Shown here one piece after another: positions 1 to 10,251 of a stretch of 64,000 nucleotides of DNA (its first letter is position 1; each line of letters begins with the position of its first letter). Made by a program: the position numbers and the translations under genes. The stretch covers positions 30,958-94,957 of IMG/VR virus record IMGVR_UViG_3300031705_000002; one strand, written 5' to 3'. This DNA comes from a virus. The notes beneath the pieces are model-generated. The model was given only the letters and a program-made list of their open reading frames with translations. It made no database searches and had not been told where the DNA came from.

Positions 1-3000
1 GGATACAGTACCCGCAGTACAATTCTGTACCGTGAATGTTAGAAGACGCCTATCGCCTATAGAAGATTGTGTATTTTGTGAGAAGTACCCATCAGATGTA
101 CCATCATTGGTAATCTTATAATCTCTTATACTCCAACCTGCATCTAACTCCCATACCGGGTGGGCAACCCTTTGTAGGGAAGTGCCTGATAAGTATAGAT
201 CAGAAGTTGATATAGAAGTTCCATGTATTCGTAATTCATATACCTTTGTCGTAGGAACACTGAAATTCTCGCTAACAGTTGTTAAGGTGCCTTCTACAGC
301 ATTAGTTGTAAGTATAGAGCCTACACCTACTACCTCTACTGTCACCCCATTTGTTCCTTTCCATGTTAATTCAAACGTGTGTAGAACGCCTGTTTCAAGG
401 GTAAAGTATTGATATATATACCCTTTAGTAGAGTAGTTAATCTTTAACTCGTTACTTGTCAAAGTACGTACAAGATCTGAAGATCCTAACCAGAAGAAAG
501 AACTTGGAAAATTATCGCCGGCTGTGAAATCAGTATGAATAAAAGATGTATTCTCTACAAGTTCATTACCGTGTGAGAAATCTCCATTAGAGATTAAATT
601 CATGGACGGCTTAAATAGTAAGCTGTACACATCTGTACTCTCATTATATACAATCCCCCCAGGAATATTCCTACCTCCCTTACGTCGTAAGAAAGTACCA
701 CGATCTGTGAAAAGTAAAGCTCGTTTAGTTAATAGAATTCTTTGGTATTTCTCATCCCATACACTTACAAAACCTTTCCCAACTATAGGACTATCTTTAT
801 ATGGAGAGGTTCTGAACCCCCACGCACTGATATACTGCTCGTCATCCACTAAGGTCTGAGCGTAATCAAATTCTAAAGTACTAAACGAATCCTTATCGTT
901 TGAAAGGTTATTGTAGAACCACTTTTCCATACCAAGATTACTGATCTCAGTCATCTTATCCGTAGTCATGAATATCTTTTTATTCCTCTCATCAACAGAG
1001 AAATAGCCATACTTAGTAACAAGTGTAGAATACTGTGATTGTGTACCTCCATACCCGTGCTCTGTCTGTACTAGTTCATCCGGATCTTGTTGGAATATAT
1101 CCCCACTACCAATGAACGCCTCTGACCCATCCTTCATAGCCATAGTCTGCTTACCTTTTGTAACCAGTAAACTATCTTCCATGTGGATATATAAAAGGTT
1201 ATTGAAAGTAGATAACTTCCATAACTCTCCTCTGTTCTTAGGCATGTCCATCTGTTCTCGGGATAGATATATTCTAAAGTTATCTATTAGAGATGTACGA
1301 CTAGCTTTTGTAGACCTTTGTATTCTAGTTGTGAATACAGAAGGAGCTGTAATTAAGTTAGGGAGTACAAATGCAGGACGCACATTATTTACTATCGAGT
1401 AGTCTGGATTGTATTTTATTTTGTCCTCCCCTGTAAAATCAAACAGGTTTAAAAGATCAAAGTTTTTTCCATCCCTATCAACCAGTGCAACCTTTTGCAT
1501 AGGCGATCCTGGGAAGTATGAAGTACTTACATCCTCTTCATGTCTAAAGTTTACATTATCTGTTGACTCAATTATAGAGTACAAAACACTAACTTGATCC
1601 GATGGAAGGTAGGTACTTATCCTAGGAGTAAGACTTTGTCTGAACCCATACTTACATATGAATGTATCACCACCAAGTATAACAGTAGCATCCCCTGTAG
1701 GGCTATCATCTATATAGTCGTCACAATCTATCTCCACTACCTCATACTCACAAGCACCATCATCTACCGTTGCGGTAGGATCATAGTTTAATGCACCAGA
1801 ATCTGTACACCCAAACACAGTGTCATCAACTGGGGGAACTAGAAAATGCTGTCGTATACCTTTTAGCCTAGCATATCTAGGTGCTATATAAAGTTCTGAA
1901 AGATTTCTATATGGGTACAAGACGCTACTACTAGGAGTTAGAGACATATCTCTAAAATTAGTATTCCCCGAAGTATCTCCAGGCTCTAAAATAGAATTAC
2001 ACACTGACGCCGCATTAGCCAACCCAGCGTTTTGATACCATCCGAATTGTGGGTGTACAGGGTGATTCTCTCCTCCTGACGAAGCATATTCAGTGTATCC
2101 TGTTAGGTTTATCGTTGGGTTATCCGGCCCATCCCCTGAAATCGCATGAGGGTGTGAATCATAAGTTGTCCCACATGATAGGGTAACACTAGACATAGGC
2201 CCCACCATACTAAAAGGTGTTATATATGCAACAGGACTTAAATGTCCTGATCGTGCAGTATATGCATACACACCGAAGGGTGTGCCCAAATCAAGCCAAG
2301 ACAGGTCTGTTAACCCGTCCCATATAGTTACTTGTTGTACTCCAATATAATTGTGATTTTTAATTGTAGATATACCAAGATTTACAGTATTAGCTACATA
2401 GGGAAATCCTGAGCCATCCCAATCAGGGACAACATCCATACTAAAGTAATCGGAAGCTACATCGTGAAAGTCAGAGCCCACTTGTAAGAATCCATCACTC
2501 CACCCACCTAGAGCAACCGAGTCAGGAACTACCCAATCCGTATGCCCTGTTAAGGATAACGCCGTCCCACTACTATTGAATGCAGTTATACCTAAAAGTG
2601 CTGACGCAGGACTGTAGAAGTATGTATAATCTAGAGTTCCTGGATCTCCTGAGACCTGTCCACTAGATAAGCCTTCTGAGTTATGTATATCTTCCTTTGT
2701 GAAAACCCAATAGGAAAATCCTTGATTCACAGGATCGTACTCATGAGCGTATACTATACCTCCAGCTTCCGCAGAGTATTCTCCTATCTCAGGCATAGTA
2801 GACCTAAACTTGCCTTTCCCTTTCCTTCCAGGTAAAGATCTACCACCAGACAGAGATCCTATCGCGTAGTCCCCTCCACCATCTTCGATGAAGTTCTCTA
2901 AGTTCTTTCCTTTTATTTCAAACCCTGTCCATATAAGATTTTGACTGTCTACTGTGTTGTAAACGTCTGTTTTAAATGCTTCTAAGTTTACTGTGTATGT

Positions 3001-5958
3001 AGAAGATTGTACTCCCAGATAATCACTAGGATTATCAACCATAGGAATTACGTTGTTATTATCTCCATCGTTTATTTTAGGTAAGAATCCTGAATTATCC
3101 TCATTACCTGCAAGCCCTAAAGCTATATGGGTTTCTCCTCCTTGATTGTAAAGTTTATATCCAAATCCATGTCCAGAGGCATCTAAAATAGAATCACCAT
3201 TAACATAAGTTTTACACCTTTCTTTTAATAGTTTATATCTATCTCTAAAGTTGAATGCATATGACTCTGCCACAAAGAATTTAGAGTTTATTATCTCTAC
3301 ATCACAAGGGTCATTACTATTCTCATGGTGAGCTCCAGGCCCTTTAAACGTGTGGTATGTTGTTACCCACTGTGTAGAGATATGTGTAGCCGGAGAAATA
3401 CTTTTTTGAGTTCTAAGGAGTTCAAAATTATAAAACGCAAGCATTTGATAGTCCCTCCCATTATCAGGAGAAGTTGCTGTTAGATAGGAATCATTATATG
3501 TGAGTGGAGTTTTTATCCAAAAGTTTTGTAGAATACCTTCAGTACCGTCCGCATTTACTAAACACCCACCAAGCTGTCCTCTTACTTTATCATAAGGAGT
3601 TACTACTCCCTGGCCTAAAATTCTTTTATCCTCATGCTGTCTGTCCGCATAGTATATTCTAAACCCTTGAACTTTTTTAGCTATACTAGCTGGTATTTTT
3701 ATATTATCTAATGTGAACCCTAAAATCCGAATAGAGTCTGAGGTAGTACCTCCAGAAACAATTGCCTCTGAAGCTCCTGCTGTAGGGCTACTATATATAG
3801 TACCCTCCATATTATCGTCATTGTAAAAATTTAAATCGTTTGGAAAATTTGAATCTGTTTGGTGATACCCATAATCAGTATGTGTACCACTAAACCCAGC
3901 TTCTCCTAGGAATCCCCCCATCTGGGATTGACTATGATCAAATAAAGCCCACCCAGAATCTACATCTATTGCAATACATTCCGCTAAATATGTCCCTCCA
4001 GGATCTCCAAGCCAATTGGGTATTAGTAATGCGTCTACTTCCCATGCAATTACATATGTAGACCCCACTACTAAACCTCCAACATTACTTACATGATATG
4101 CTTCATGTTCGTTGGAAAAATCATTGCTGTCAGGTCCTAATAATGTACCATCTGCTAATACCCATACTATCTCAGTGTCCTCAATATTATTATTATTTGA
4201 GGCACCTCCAGAAATCTCAAATTCTATTTCCGGAAGTAGTATAGTCGCCGTAGTTATAGTAGACGTAGTACTGCCAGAGATAACTCTAAACGCTTCATTA
4301 TCATTTTTAGGAAAACGGTGATGTCTTACCTGTGCGGCAGACCCATTTGGATTCTTGTATACATCAGAGCTGAATGCCTCTGTATTAGGGTAGGTCTCAT
4401 GGGAGTTTTCCCAGTATTCCATATCGTTACTTCCGTCCTCTTCACTGTAACTTTTAAAATGGTAACTTTTTACTTCTCCTAAATTATTTAAATTACCAGC
4501 ATTGTATAACCCCGAATTTTCTAAGGGCCCTAACTCGGTTGAAATACTTTCACGTCCGGGTATGTGATAGGCATATGACATGCTACCATCATTTAAAATA
4601 AAAGATATGTAAAAGGCATAAACCTCACCTCTTGTGTACCCTCTCTTTTTATATGCATTATACGGGTCTCTATATCCGTTTGATTTATCTGCTACAAGAG
4701 GAGGCATTTCTATAAAGCCATGCTCCAAGTTATCGGAGATTAATGAGAACTCATCAAAATTAGAAACATCAATAATTTTAGGTCTAAGCTTAATATTCCC
4801 CGCACTCCTCTGGTACCCTACATCTAGATTTCTTGTTAGGTTACCTAGGTATAAAACATTATCTAATTGTGTGATTGTCTTAACAGTGTCGTACGATACA
4901 GTATCTATCACAATCTCATCCACTGATGAACTTGTGTACCCCTCTGTACCAGAGAACGTTAGCTCAAAGTCTGGACCATTTAGTTCTATCTCTATATCAT
5001 GCAGTTGAAAAGCAAATCTATTACCATCTAAATGTTGAATGATAGCAGGTCTTATATAATCATAATCCGTATTGTAATCGGAGATATTCCAAACGATAGA
5101 CTTACCTGTTTGTGTTCCGGGAGGTGCTCCATCATACCTTTCTATTGGTAGTACACTTTCTATATCGTCAACGATAGATACAGGATTATCCACTACTACA
5201 TAGTTAGTGGCAACTAAATCTTTATCTACATACGCTAAAGCTAAAGCATACGATCCCGACACTAGTCCTCCCCCAGAGATTACTTTCTGTAAATCTATCG
5301 TAGGAACTGGGCCTGCGTGTGGGAATAAGTTAAGTCTATCTATAAAATTCTTATTAATAGAATTCGCAGGGTACTTACCATAAAGTTGTTCGTAAGAACC
5401 TGTATCTGCAACCGCCTCTTCCTGTCTAGTTATGTTTAACGATCTTGGAGGATTAAAATTATCCGTCCAGTACACAACTAAATTCTCATTAGCATCAATT
5501 TTATATGTCCCTGATATAGGGTTCTTAGGAAGGAATTTTAAACTTACATCTATGATTTTACAGTTCTGGCCTTCAATCTCTATTGTAGGAAAGTTTAATA
5601 GAGTTTTGTATAGTAGCTCCTGATTCTCTCCGCCTGAAGGGGATAGCACACCTACTTCAGATCTTCCGTACTCTAAGGATTGAGATTCTGCAGGGTTAGC
5701 GGCAACAGAGAATACTACGATTCTATCATCAGTAATCTCTATGGTCCCTATAACTTTATACCCCTTGATAAAAGTGCCCGGACCACCACCAATCCTTTTA
5801 GCAGTTCTTCCAATAGGAGGACCTGCCTTATTACCTTCTTCGTTTCCAACTGTGCCATCTACTCTATTAACGACAGCATTTCTAGCATATCTCCACGACC
5901 CTTCAGGTTGATCAGAAGGAGAAGTGTCTCTTATAAGCCCTTTTATATATCTACTCAT
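1..5958 (-). CDS. Giant tail nozzle/hub-like structural protein (3' end outside window)
   Basis: The frame is open from the ATG at 5958 to base 1 (1,986 codons, no stop), so the C-terminus lies beyond the window. The ATG overlaps the stop of the upstream gene by one base (TAATG). The protein begins MSRYIKGLIRD and soon has DQPEGSWRYARNA; around residues 1,585-1,680 it has LLYIHMEDSLLVT, GYFSVDERNKKIF and ISNLGMEKWF. From memory, these patterns recur in the large propeller-like nozzle (muzzle) proteins of crAss-like phages, so I infer a tail nozzle or hub role. Near residue 1,380 sits one copy of the Cys module 'GCTD...NYDP...DDGAC', shared with the adhesion proteins of this genome. Last gene of a tail operon that begins with the ring-like proteins. 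Confidence 0.75.
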   Translation of the reverse strand, partial: MSRYIKGLIRDTSPSDQPEGSWRYARNAVVNRVDGTVGNEEGNKAGPPIGRTAKRIGGGPGTFIKGYKVIGTIEITDDRIVVFSVAANPAESQSLEYGRSEVGVLSPSGGENQELLYKTLLNFPTIEIEGQNCKIIDVSLKFLPKNPISGTYKIDANENLVVYWTDNFNPPRSLNITRQEEAVADTGSYEQLYGKYPANSINKNFIDRLNLFPHAGPVPTIDLQKVISGGGLVSGSYALALAYVDKDLVATNYVVVDNPVSIVDDIESVLPIERYDGAPPGTQTGKSIVWNISDYNTDYDYIRPAIIQHLDGNRFAFQLHDIEIELNGPDFELTFSGTEGYTSSSVDEIVIDTVSYDTVKTITQLDNVLYLGNLTRNLDVGYQRSAGNIKLRPKIIDVSNFDEFSLISDNLEHGFIEMPPLVADKSNGYRDPYNAYKKRGYTRGEVYAFYISFILNDGSMSYAYHIPGRESISTELGPLENSGLYNAGNLNNLGEVKSYHFKSYSEEDGSNDMEYWENSHETYPNTEAFSSDVYKNPNGSAAQVRHHRFPKNDNEAFRVISGSTTSTITTATILLPEIEFEISGGASNNNNIEDTEIVWVLADGTLLGPDSNDFSNEHEAYHVSNVGGLVVGSTYVIAWEVDALLIPNWLGDPGGTYLAECIAIDVDSGWALFDHSQSQMGGFLGEAGFSGTHTDYGYHQTDSNFPNDLNFYNDDNMEGTIYSSPTAGASEAIVSGGTTSDSIRILGFTLDNIKIPASIAKKVQGFRIYYADRQHEDKRILGQGVVTPYDKVRGQLGGCLVNADGTEGILQNFWIKTPLTYNDSYLTATSPDNGRDYQMLAFYNFELLRTQKSISPATHISTQWVTTYHTFKGPGAHHENSNDPCDVEIINSKFFVAESYAFNFRDRYKLLKERCKTYVNGDSILDASGHGFGYKLYNQGGETHIALGLAGNEDNSGFLPKINDGDNNNVIPMVDNPSDYLGVQSSTYTVNLEAFKTDVYNTVDSQNLIWTGFEIKGKNLENFIEDGGGDYAIGSLSGGRSLPGRKGKGKFRSTMPEIGEYSAEAGGIVYAHEYDPVNQGFSYWVFTKEDIHNSEGLSSGQVSGDPGTLDYTYFYSPASALLGITAFNSSGTALSLTGHTDWVVPDSVALGGWSDGFLQVGSDFHDVASDYFSMDVVPDWDGSGFPYVANTVNLGISTIKNHNYIGVQQVTIWDGLTDLSWLDLGTPFGVYAYTARSGHLSPVAYITPFSMVGPMSSVTLSCGTTYDSHPHAISGDGPDNPTINLTGYTEYASSGGENHPVHPQFGWYQNAGLANAASVCNSILEPGDTSGNTNFRDMSLTPSSSVLYPYRNLSELYIAPRYARLKGIRQHFLVPPVDDTVFGCTDSGALNYDPTATVDDGACEYEVVEIDCDDYIDDSPTGDATVILGGDTFICKYGFRQSLTPRISTYLPSDQVSVLYSIIESTDNVNFRHEEDVSTSYFPGSPMQKVALVDRDGKNFDLLNLFDFTGEDKIKYNPDYSIVNNVRPAFVLPNLITAPSVFTTRIQRSTKASRTSLIDNFRIYLSREQMDMPKNRGELWKLSTFNNLLYIHMEDSLLVTKGKQTMAMKDGSEAFIGSGDIFQQDPDELVQTEHGYGGTQSQYSTLVTKYGYFSVDERNKKIFMTTDKMTEISNLGMEKWFYNNLSNDKDSFSTLEFDYAQTLVDDEQYISAWGFRTSPYKDSPIVGKGFVSVWDEKYQRILLTKRALLFTDRGTFLRRKGGRNIPGGIVYNESTDVYSLLFKPSMNLISNGDFSHGNELVENTSFIHTDFTAGDNFPSSFFWLGSSDLVRTLTSNELKINYSTKGYIYQYFTLETGVLHTFELTWKGTNGVTVEVVGVGSILTTNAVEGTLTTVSENFSVPTTKVYELRIHGTSISTSDLYLSGTSLQRVAHPVWELDAGWSIRDYKITNDGTSDGYFSQNTQSSIGDRRLLTFTVQNCTAGTVS

Positions 5959-6878
5959 TATGCTCTATCGTTTAAGTCCTCAAAGAATGATGCCCCACTG
6001 TCCATGTTTGGTATTAATCTCACCCATTGATTCATGAATGATTCATACTTAGCTATGTCTGGGTAGTTAGCTGCGTTCCTAGCTTGTGTACAATAGTACT
6101 GCCATTTTTGATCTGCAAAGCCGTAATCAATTTTGTTTGTCGGTTTATCAAATCCACCTAATAATAATTTTTTAAAGATGTACCAAAACATGGCTTCTTT
6201 AAAACTAATGTCATCCGGGATCATAGGATAGTTATCCTTATCCGTAGGGAATGCCATATAACTTAAACATACCTGACCAGAAGCGAAGGATGTTTTAAGG
6301 TATCCATCATCAATAATGTATGAAGCTATACTGCTTGCAAATTCATTACTGCACCCATCTGCATGCATACTCTTGTGAAAAGTACCTGAACCGTATTTTA
6401 AAGGTTTTAAAGCAGCAGAGTTTCCAAAGTATATATTTTCAAGTACTACTATTCTATTAGTAAGTTCTCGAAGTTCTAGTACATTGGATTTATATTGAGT
6501 ATCAAATTGATTTAAATCAGCAGTAACTAAGTTTGAAGATGTTAGAGCTTCTACGTTCTCATTGTACTCTACAATGTCCGCTTTTAAACTATTTACCTTC
6601 TCTAGAATATTACGAAGCTCGTTACTAGTTCCTGGAGAGGTTGACTCGTTTAAGGCTACTTGGTTTATGTAGTATAAATCTGCGGGTAGTACATACCTAT
6701 GATTCTCTATAATACACACTGTTTGTTTATTGACAAGTTGTGCAGAAGCCCCGATATGCTCCAGCGCTTCTCCTATCCATTCTACGGCGTCTATAACCCA
6801 GTCCGCATTATTAGGTTTAAGATCTCGCATGATCTTTCTAATAATGGGTTTACATGAAATATGCTTATATACTGCCAT
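5958..6878 (-). CDS. Tail/head-completion (ring-type) structural protein
   Basis: 306 residues. Features include an N-terminal helical part with WIGEALEHIG, a central probable coiled coil (about residues 85-150) and a C-terminal segment with LSYMAFPTDKDNYPMIPDD followed by FWYIFKKLLLGG and QKWQYYCTQARN. The 'LSYxAxPxDxxxxPxIPD' plus 'WQYYCxxAR' combination is, from memory, typical of a conserved connector protein of crAss-like phages that acts between portal and tail. It lies directly between a small conserved gene and the giant nozzle-like gene with a one-base overlap, which fits co-assembly. No enzymatic motif is visible. Function is inferred from family memory and position. Confidence 0.65.
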   Translation of the reverse strand: MAVYKHISCKPIIRKIMRDLKPNNADWVIDAVEWIGEALEHIGASAQLVNKQTVCIIENHRYVLPADLYYINQVALNESTSPGTSNELRNILEKVNSLKADIVEYNENVEALTSSNLVTADLNQFDTQYKSNVLELRELTNRIVVLENIYFGNSAALKPLKYGSGTFHKSMHADGCSNEFASSIASYIIDDGYLKTSFASGQVCLSYMAFPTDKDNYPMIPDDISFKEAMFWYIFKKLLLGGFDKPTNKIDYGFADQKWQYYCTQARNAANYPDIAKYESFMNQWVRLIPNMDSGASFFEDLNDRA

Positions 6879-6879
6879 A

Positions 6880-7353
6880 CTAATTTTTTTTAAATTTTAA
6901 ATACGCCAAATCATCTGTTCTTAAAAGATGAATCAATTTTTCTTTATTTCCCTTTATTCCTCGTGTTAGGTCAAACCTATACACGGACTTATTAGGTATT
7001 AAGCATTTTCCTTTTCTCCAATAATATCTACAGTACTCAGCATTAGTATGGTATATGTACCATTTTATTCCCTTACCTGTTTCGGAGTTATATAGGGCTA
7101 TACCCTTAGTTTCTAGCTCTTTTTTATACTTCAAGCTTTCCCCCCAATCTATTTTAGGGAACGAAGGATTTGTTTCTACTCTCACAATCGACAGTGAAGA
7201 TAGTTTATTTCCCATATTAAACGTGCCTCCATCTAAGATATAATCAATCATATCTATGTTGAACTCAGAGCATATAGCTGTAAAAGTTTTCTTATCCACA
7301 TATTCCTTCTCAGAAATATATTTTATATATATATCTTTTAAAGTGTATCCCAT
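6880..7353 (-). CDS. Conserved small phage protein, copy A
   Basis: 157 residues, paralogue of the gene at 13116-13580. Shared marks are an ILDG/MLDG segment, an 'IDWxxSxxxKK' segment (IDWGESLKYKK here) and an aromatic 'RYYWRKG' segment (YRFYWKKG in the other copy). It starts at the ATG at 7353, sharing one base with the end of the ring-like gene. No catalytic motif, signal peptide or membrane segment is visible. Position in the tail operon suggests a structural or assembly role. I do not recognise a defined function. Confidence 0.6.
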   Translation of the reverse strand: MGYTLKDIYIKYISEKEYVDKKTFTAICSEFNIDMIDYILDGGTFNMGNKLSSLSIVRVETNPSFPKIDWGESLKYKKELETKGIALYNSETGKGIKWYIYHTNAEYCRYYWRKGKCLIPNKSVYRFDLTRGIKGNKEKLIHLLRTDDLAYLKFKKN

Positions 7354-8051
7354 TATCTGGCAGGTCCTCTACTAGGTGAAGGCGGTGCTGAAACATCCTG
7401 TGCATTATCATTAGTGGTGTCACTTGGAGTGGTCGCCAACAACTGTAATTCCTTAGAAGCAATCCCTTCTGTAATAGCTTGTATCATATCCATAGGTATT
7501 GGGTAGTCATCAGTGCTATTATAACAATCGTTACCCTCACAGTCGAACGTAGCTAATGACTCAGGGTCTTCAAATATACCTCTTATATTTATATAGGATA
7601 GACCATTAGCGTTATAAATATAGATATGGTCCTCAATCATATACGCTCGCCTCTCATGATTAGTATACTTATCATAAGGAAGCCACTGTACAGTTATAGG
7701 GTCTACAATAGGAATAGTCTCTAGCCCTGTTATATCTCCTACATGTGTGATAGCGTCTTTAAAGTTTAACCTAACTGTTTTAGGGATAGGCTCTACAGAC
7801 TTGTATACAGAAGCTCTGGCAGGTAATCTACAGCATTTAGTAGCATCAACTTTCTCTACTTTAATACATTTTAAATCCTGCTCAAGGTGCCTAGTTATAT
7901 TACCATTTCTAGCATAGTCCCTACGTATCAGCATTGCTCGGTAATACTTAATGTTAAATTTAATTTGAGCCAGAGATATATGTTCACTCACATTAGATCT
8001 ACCTCCTCTAACTAAATTTAAAATGTTGTATGCTATTTCATCTAGTGTCAT
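7353..8051 (-). CDS. Tail ring/collar-like structural protein, copy A
   Basis: 232 residues. Begins MTLDEIAYNILNLVRGG, then ISLAQIKFNIKYYRAMLIRRD, a Cys-containing 'DLKCIKV...CCRLP' part, 'HVGDITG', 'YDKYTNHERRAYMIEDHIYI' and 'IRGIFEDPESL', ending in a Pro/Ser-rich tail. The same series of motifs is present in the paralogue at 13580-14275. From memory this is a conserved virion protein of crAss-like phages, probably one of the ring proteins between portal and tail. It sits in a four-gene block that occurs twice in this window. Role inferred. Confidence 0.6.
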   Translation of the reverse strand: MTLDEIAYNILNLVRGGRSNVSEHISLAQIKFNIKYYRAMLIRRDYARNGNITRHLEQDLKCIKVEKVDATKCCRLPARASVYKSVEPIPKTVRLNFKDAITHVGDITGLETIPIVDPITVQWLPYDKYTNHERRAYMIEDHIYIYNANGLSYINIRGIFEDPESLATFDCEGNDCYNSTDDYPIPMDMIQAITEGIASKELQLLATTPSDTTNDNAQDVSAPPSPSRGPAR

Positions 8052-8057
8052 ATCTTT

Positions 8058-9209
8058 CTACACATTAGTTTGTAAATATCCTTCGTATCCTCGTTGTTTG
8101 TTCCATATATGTGCCTGACCTGTTCTTTTAGCCTCATACCCCATCATCTTATGCCAATCATCATTCTTGCATATAGAAGGTATGAACCTAACTTTAATCC
8201 CTCTGTACTCATTTACCATTTCTTTGTGTACATGGCCACAGTGCGCTTCTCTTGAGGTCGTACGAGCAAACATAACAGGTTGCTCAGTAGCCATTATTAA
8301 TGGCATGTCAGCTGCCTTAACTTTGTCTCCGTGTGTAAACATAATCATGTTGATCCCGTACTCGTAGTACTTACGGTGCTCAAATGAATTATCTATTAAC
8401 ACTTGACCATCATTTGTGAAGTACGCATTTAAGTACTCACCGGCGTAGAACATACGTTCATAGTCGTGATTCCCCTGTATAACTACTACGTCAACTGGAG
8501 CATATTGAGATAGATACTGGATTGCTCTTACGATTAATGCGCAGTATCCTACAAATGTTTCTTTCCAATCTGCTGAATCAAATTGAGGTGTACCCTTAGT
8601 GGTAGCCCTACTTAACCCTTCAGAATTCATACCATCATTACCTATTGGTAAGAGTATTTTTTCAATATCTAAACCTTTAGATTTAATCATAAGGTCCTCA
8701 ATCACATTCATATACTCTTCCTCAGCTTGTTTTAAAGTTTGACCTGTATACTTTCCATAGTGAATATCAGGCAAAGATACCTCGTATGTAACGGGATCTT
8801 TTGCTTTGCTAGGTTCTACTCTTGCACGTATCGGGCTGTGGTTCTTAAGGATCTCAATGATTTCAGCCTTAGTGTTATCTATGACTTCATCTTCCCCCTT
8901 AACGACAACAGAGAATCTTTTTTCTCCTCCCATATTCTGCCAGAATTTAACTGACTGAATATCATTCTTATCTATATCGTTCTCTTGTACGAATCTATCA
9001 AAATCATTTAACTCGCTTTGGTCTATGTTTATGTTAGCGTTTGAGAGGACCATACTAGTAAAGCCTCCCATTGCTTCTATCCGCGCTTCCTTCAATGCTT
9101 CTTTACAAAGGTCTACATCGCATTCTAATTTTAAAGCTAATCTCCCTGAGCCCTCTTTAAGGTATCCAGGCTTGAGATGTAAAAACTCTTTAATTTCAGA
9201 CTTCGTCAT
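8058..9209 (-). CDS. Calcineurin-like metallophosphoesterase, copy A
   Basis: 383 residues. The metal-binding motifs are in order: D148-x-H150, G190-N-D192, G246-N-H-D249, H293-G-D295 and G325-H-V-H328, the layout of the calcineurin-like phosphoesterase superfamily (two-metal phosphoesterase or nuclease). The first 50 residues (KPGYLKEGSGRLALKLECD, then a helix with KEALKEARIEA) look like a small helix-turn-helix. Copy B at 14276-15454 has a different N-terminal domain. The start at 9209 overlaps the end of the holin-like gene by four bases (ATGA). Substrate unknown; DNA or RNA ends are plausible given the putative DNA-binding domain, but this is inference. Confidence 0.85.
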   Translation of the reverse strand: MTKSEIKEFLHLKPGYLKEGSGRLALKLECDVDLCKEALKEARIEAMGGFTSMVLSNANINIDQSELNDFDRFVQENDIDKNDIQSVKFWQNMGGEKRFSVVVKGEDEVIDNTKAEIIEILKNHSPIRARVEPSKAKDPVTYEVSLPDIHYGKYTGQTLKQAEEEYMNVIEDLMIKSKGLDIEKILLPIGNDGMNSEGLSRATTKGTPQFDSADWKETFVGYCALIVRAIQYLSQYAPVDVVVIQGNHDYERMFYAGEYLNAYFTNDGQVLIDNSFEHRKYYEYGINMIMFTHGDKVKAADMPLIMATEQPVMFARTTSREAHCGHVHKEMVNEYRGIKVRFIPSICKNDDWHKMMGYEAKRTGQAHIWNKQRGYEGYLQTNV

Positions 9210-9592
9210 GATTTTTTAATTTTCTCTATGGATCGTCCAGCGAAGTACGCTCCATAAACGGTTATCAATAAGGTTTGGTAAATTGGTTTGTACGCATCAT
9301 CCATTACAAATTCCCCCACATTACCGTCTACAAAAGACATCAGTACGAGAATTATAGTTAAAAAAGAAAGTATTAAAGGTCGTATATTTTTTGGTAGCCA
9401 TGCATCAGATTTCATATCTGCTTCCCATCGCTTGCTAACTTGTTCTTGAGCTTGTGCCTCAGCTCTCATGAAGACTTCTTCAATCTTCTGCTTTGCTTCC
9501 AGCTTCTCTTCTTTAGAAGTAGTTAAATTATCAAGTACATCGCCGACTTGCTTAATTAATCCTCCACCTAGTAAGTCTAATATCTTATTCAT
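9206..9592 (-). CDS. Holin-like membrane protein (3TM holin family), copy A
   Basis: 128 residues. N-terminal amphipathic part with LDLLGGGLIKQVGDVLDNLTT, a charged probable coiled coil (residues 28-60), then hydrophobic segments at about 70-90 (IRPLILSFLTIILVLMSFVD) and 103-118 (IYQTLLITVYGAYFAG), ending in a Lys-rich tail. The pattern 'SKxxLPKNIRPLxLxxLT' matches the gene-transfer-agent/phage 3TM holin family. A near-identical paralogue lies at 15451-15837 next to the endolysin. This copy is not beside an endolysin, so it may be a redundant or repurposed holin. The four-base overlap with the phosphoesterase gene is kept in both copies. Confidence 0.7.
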   Translation of the reverse strand: MNKILDLLGGGLIKQVGDVLDNLTTSKEEKLEAKQKIEEVFMRAEAQAQEQVSKRWEADMKSDAWLPKNIRPLILSFLTIILVLMSFVDGNVGEFVMDDAYKPIYQTLLITVYGAYFAGRSIEKIKKS

Positions 9593-9953
9593 AATTTACA
9601 ATTATATCTCCTGTCATAGTACTTGCACCATTAACTTGCACAACTAAATCATATTCAGAGCTATACGTGAAAGGGGTATCACCCAAAGGTAATAAACTAG
9701 CACTAACAGGAATGTTAACACTTTTTAAAAGATAATACTTTTTATGCTCAAGAATTTGATTTCTGTTACCTATAACTTTTCTAATGTATATATCACAAAG
9801 TAGGGTGACCGATGCTGAAGTATTAGATATTAAAACATGTGTTAAGTTTATATCTGTACTCCTACCTCCAACCTTCGCCACAACTTTACTAAGCATTGTA
9901 TATACATGATCGCTAGTAGAGTTACCTTTTATATTTTTATATATCTTTGCCAT
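9585..9953 (-). CDS. Small beta-rich structural protein
   Basis: 122 residues, no membrane segment. Alternating hydrophobic and polar stretches (VLISNTSASVTLLCDIYI, ASLLPLGDTPFTY, YDLVVQVNG) suggest a small beta-sandwich of the type found in phage decoration or fibre-associated proteins. It follows the fibre gene and a small gene in the leftward operon and overlaps the start of the holin-like gene by eight bases. I do not recognise the family; a virion role is inferred from context. Confidence 0.5.
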   Translation of the reverse strand: MAKIYKNIKGNSTSDHVYTMLSKVVAKVGGRSTDINLTHVLISNTSASVTLLCDIYIRKVIGNRNQILEHKKYYLLKSVNIPVSASLLPLGDTPFTYSSEYDLVVQVNGASTMTGDIIVNYE

Positions 9954-9954
9954 C

Positions 9955-10248
9955 CTATCCTATTGTTACTACTCCTCTATTATTCCAAAGCAATCCAGAA
10001 CCTCTAGTTGTAGCCCTTGTTGGTAAACTACCTCCTGTAGATACAACTAACAACTCTGCACTAACTATGTAGCGTCTAAGCTCATCTATATCTTCTTGCA
10101 TCTGTTGCATTTGATATAACATTGCTGCTTCAGGGGGGTATGCTTCTAACTCTGAGTGTTTAGTATTATCAAAACTTGATTTTAAAGCTGCTTTTTCACT
10201 TCCTGTTTTTCTGTGTACTGCTTCTGATTTTTTACTTGCTAGTGCCAT
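9955..10248 (-). CDS. Small tail-associated protein, coiled coil
   Basis: 97 residues. The first 35 residues are Lys/Ser-rich, the middle (AAMLYQMQQMQEDIDELRRYI) is a clear helical or coiled-coil segment, and the end is Gly/Thr-rich (GSLPTRATTRGSGLLWNNRG). It lies immediately after the fibre gene (3-base gap). It could be a fibre chaperone or a short structural protein. No family recognised. Confidence 0.5.
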   Translation of the reverse strand: MALASKKSEAVHRKTGSEKAALKSSFDNTKHSELEAYPPEAAMLYQMQQMQEDIDELRRYIVSAELLVVSTGGSLPTRATTRGSGLLWNNRGVVTIG

Positions 10249-10251
10249 ATC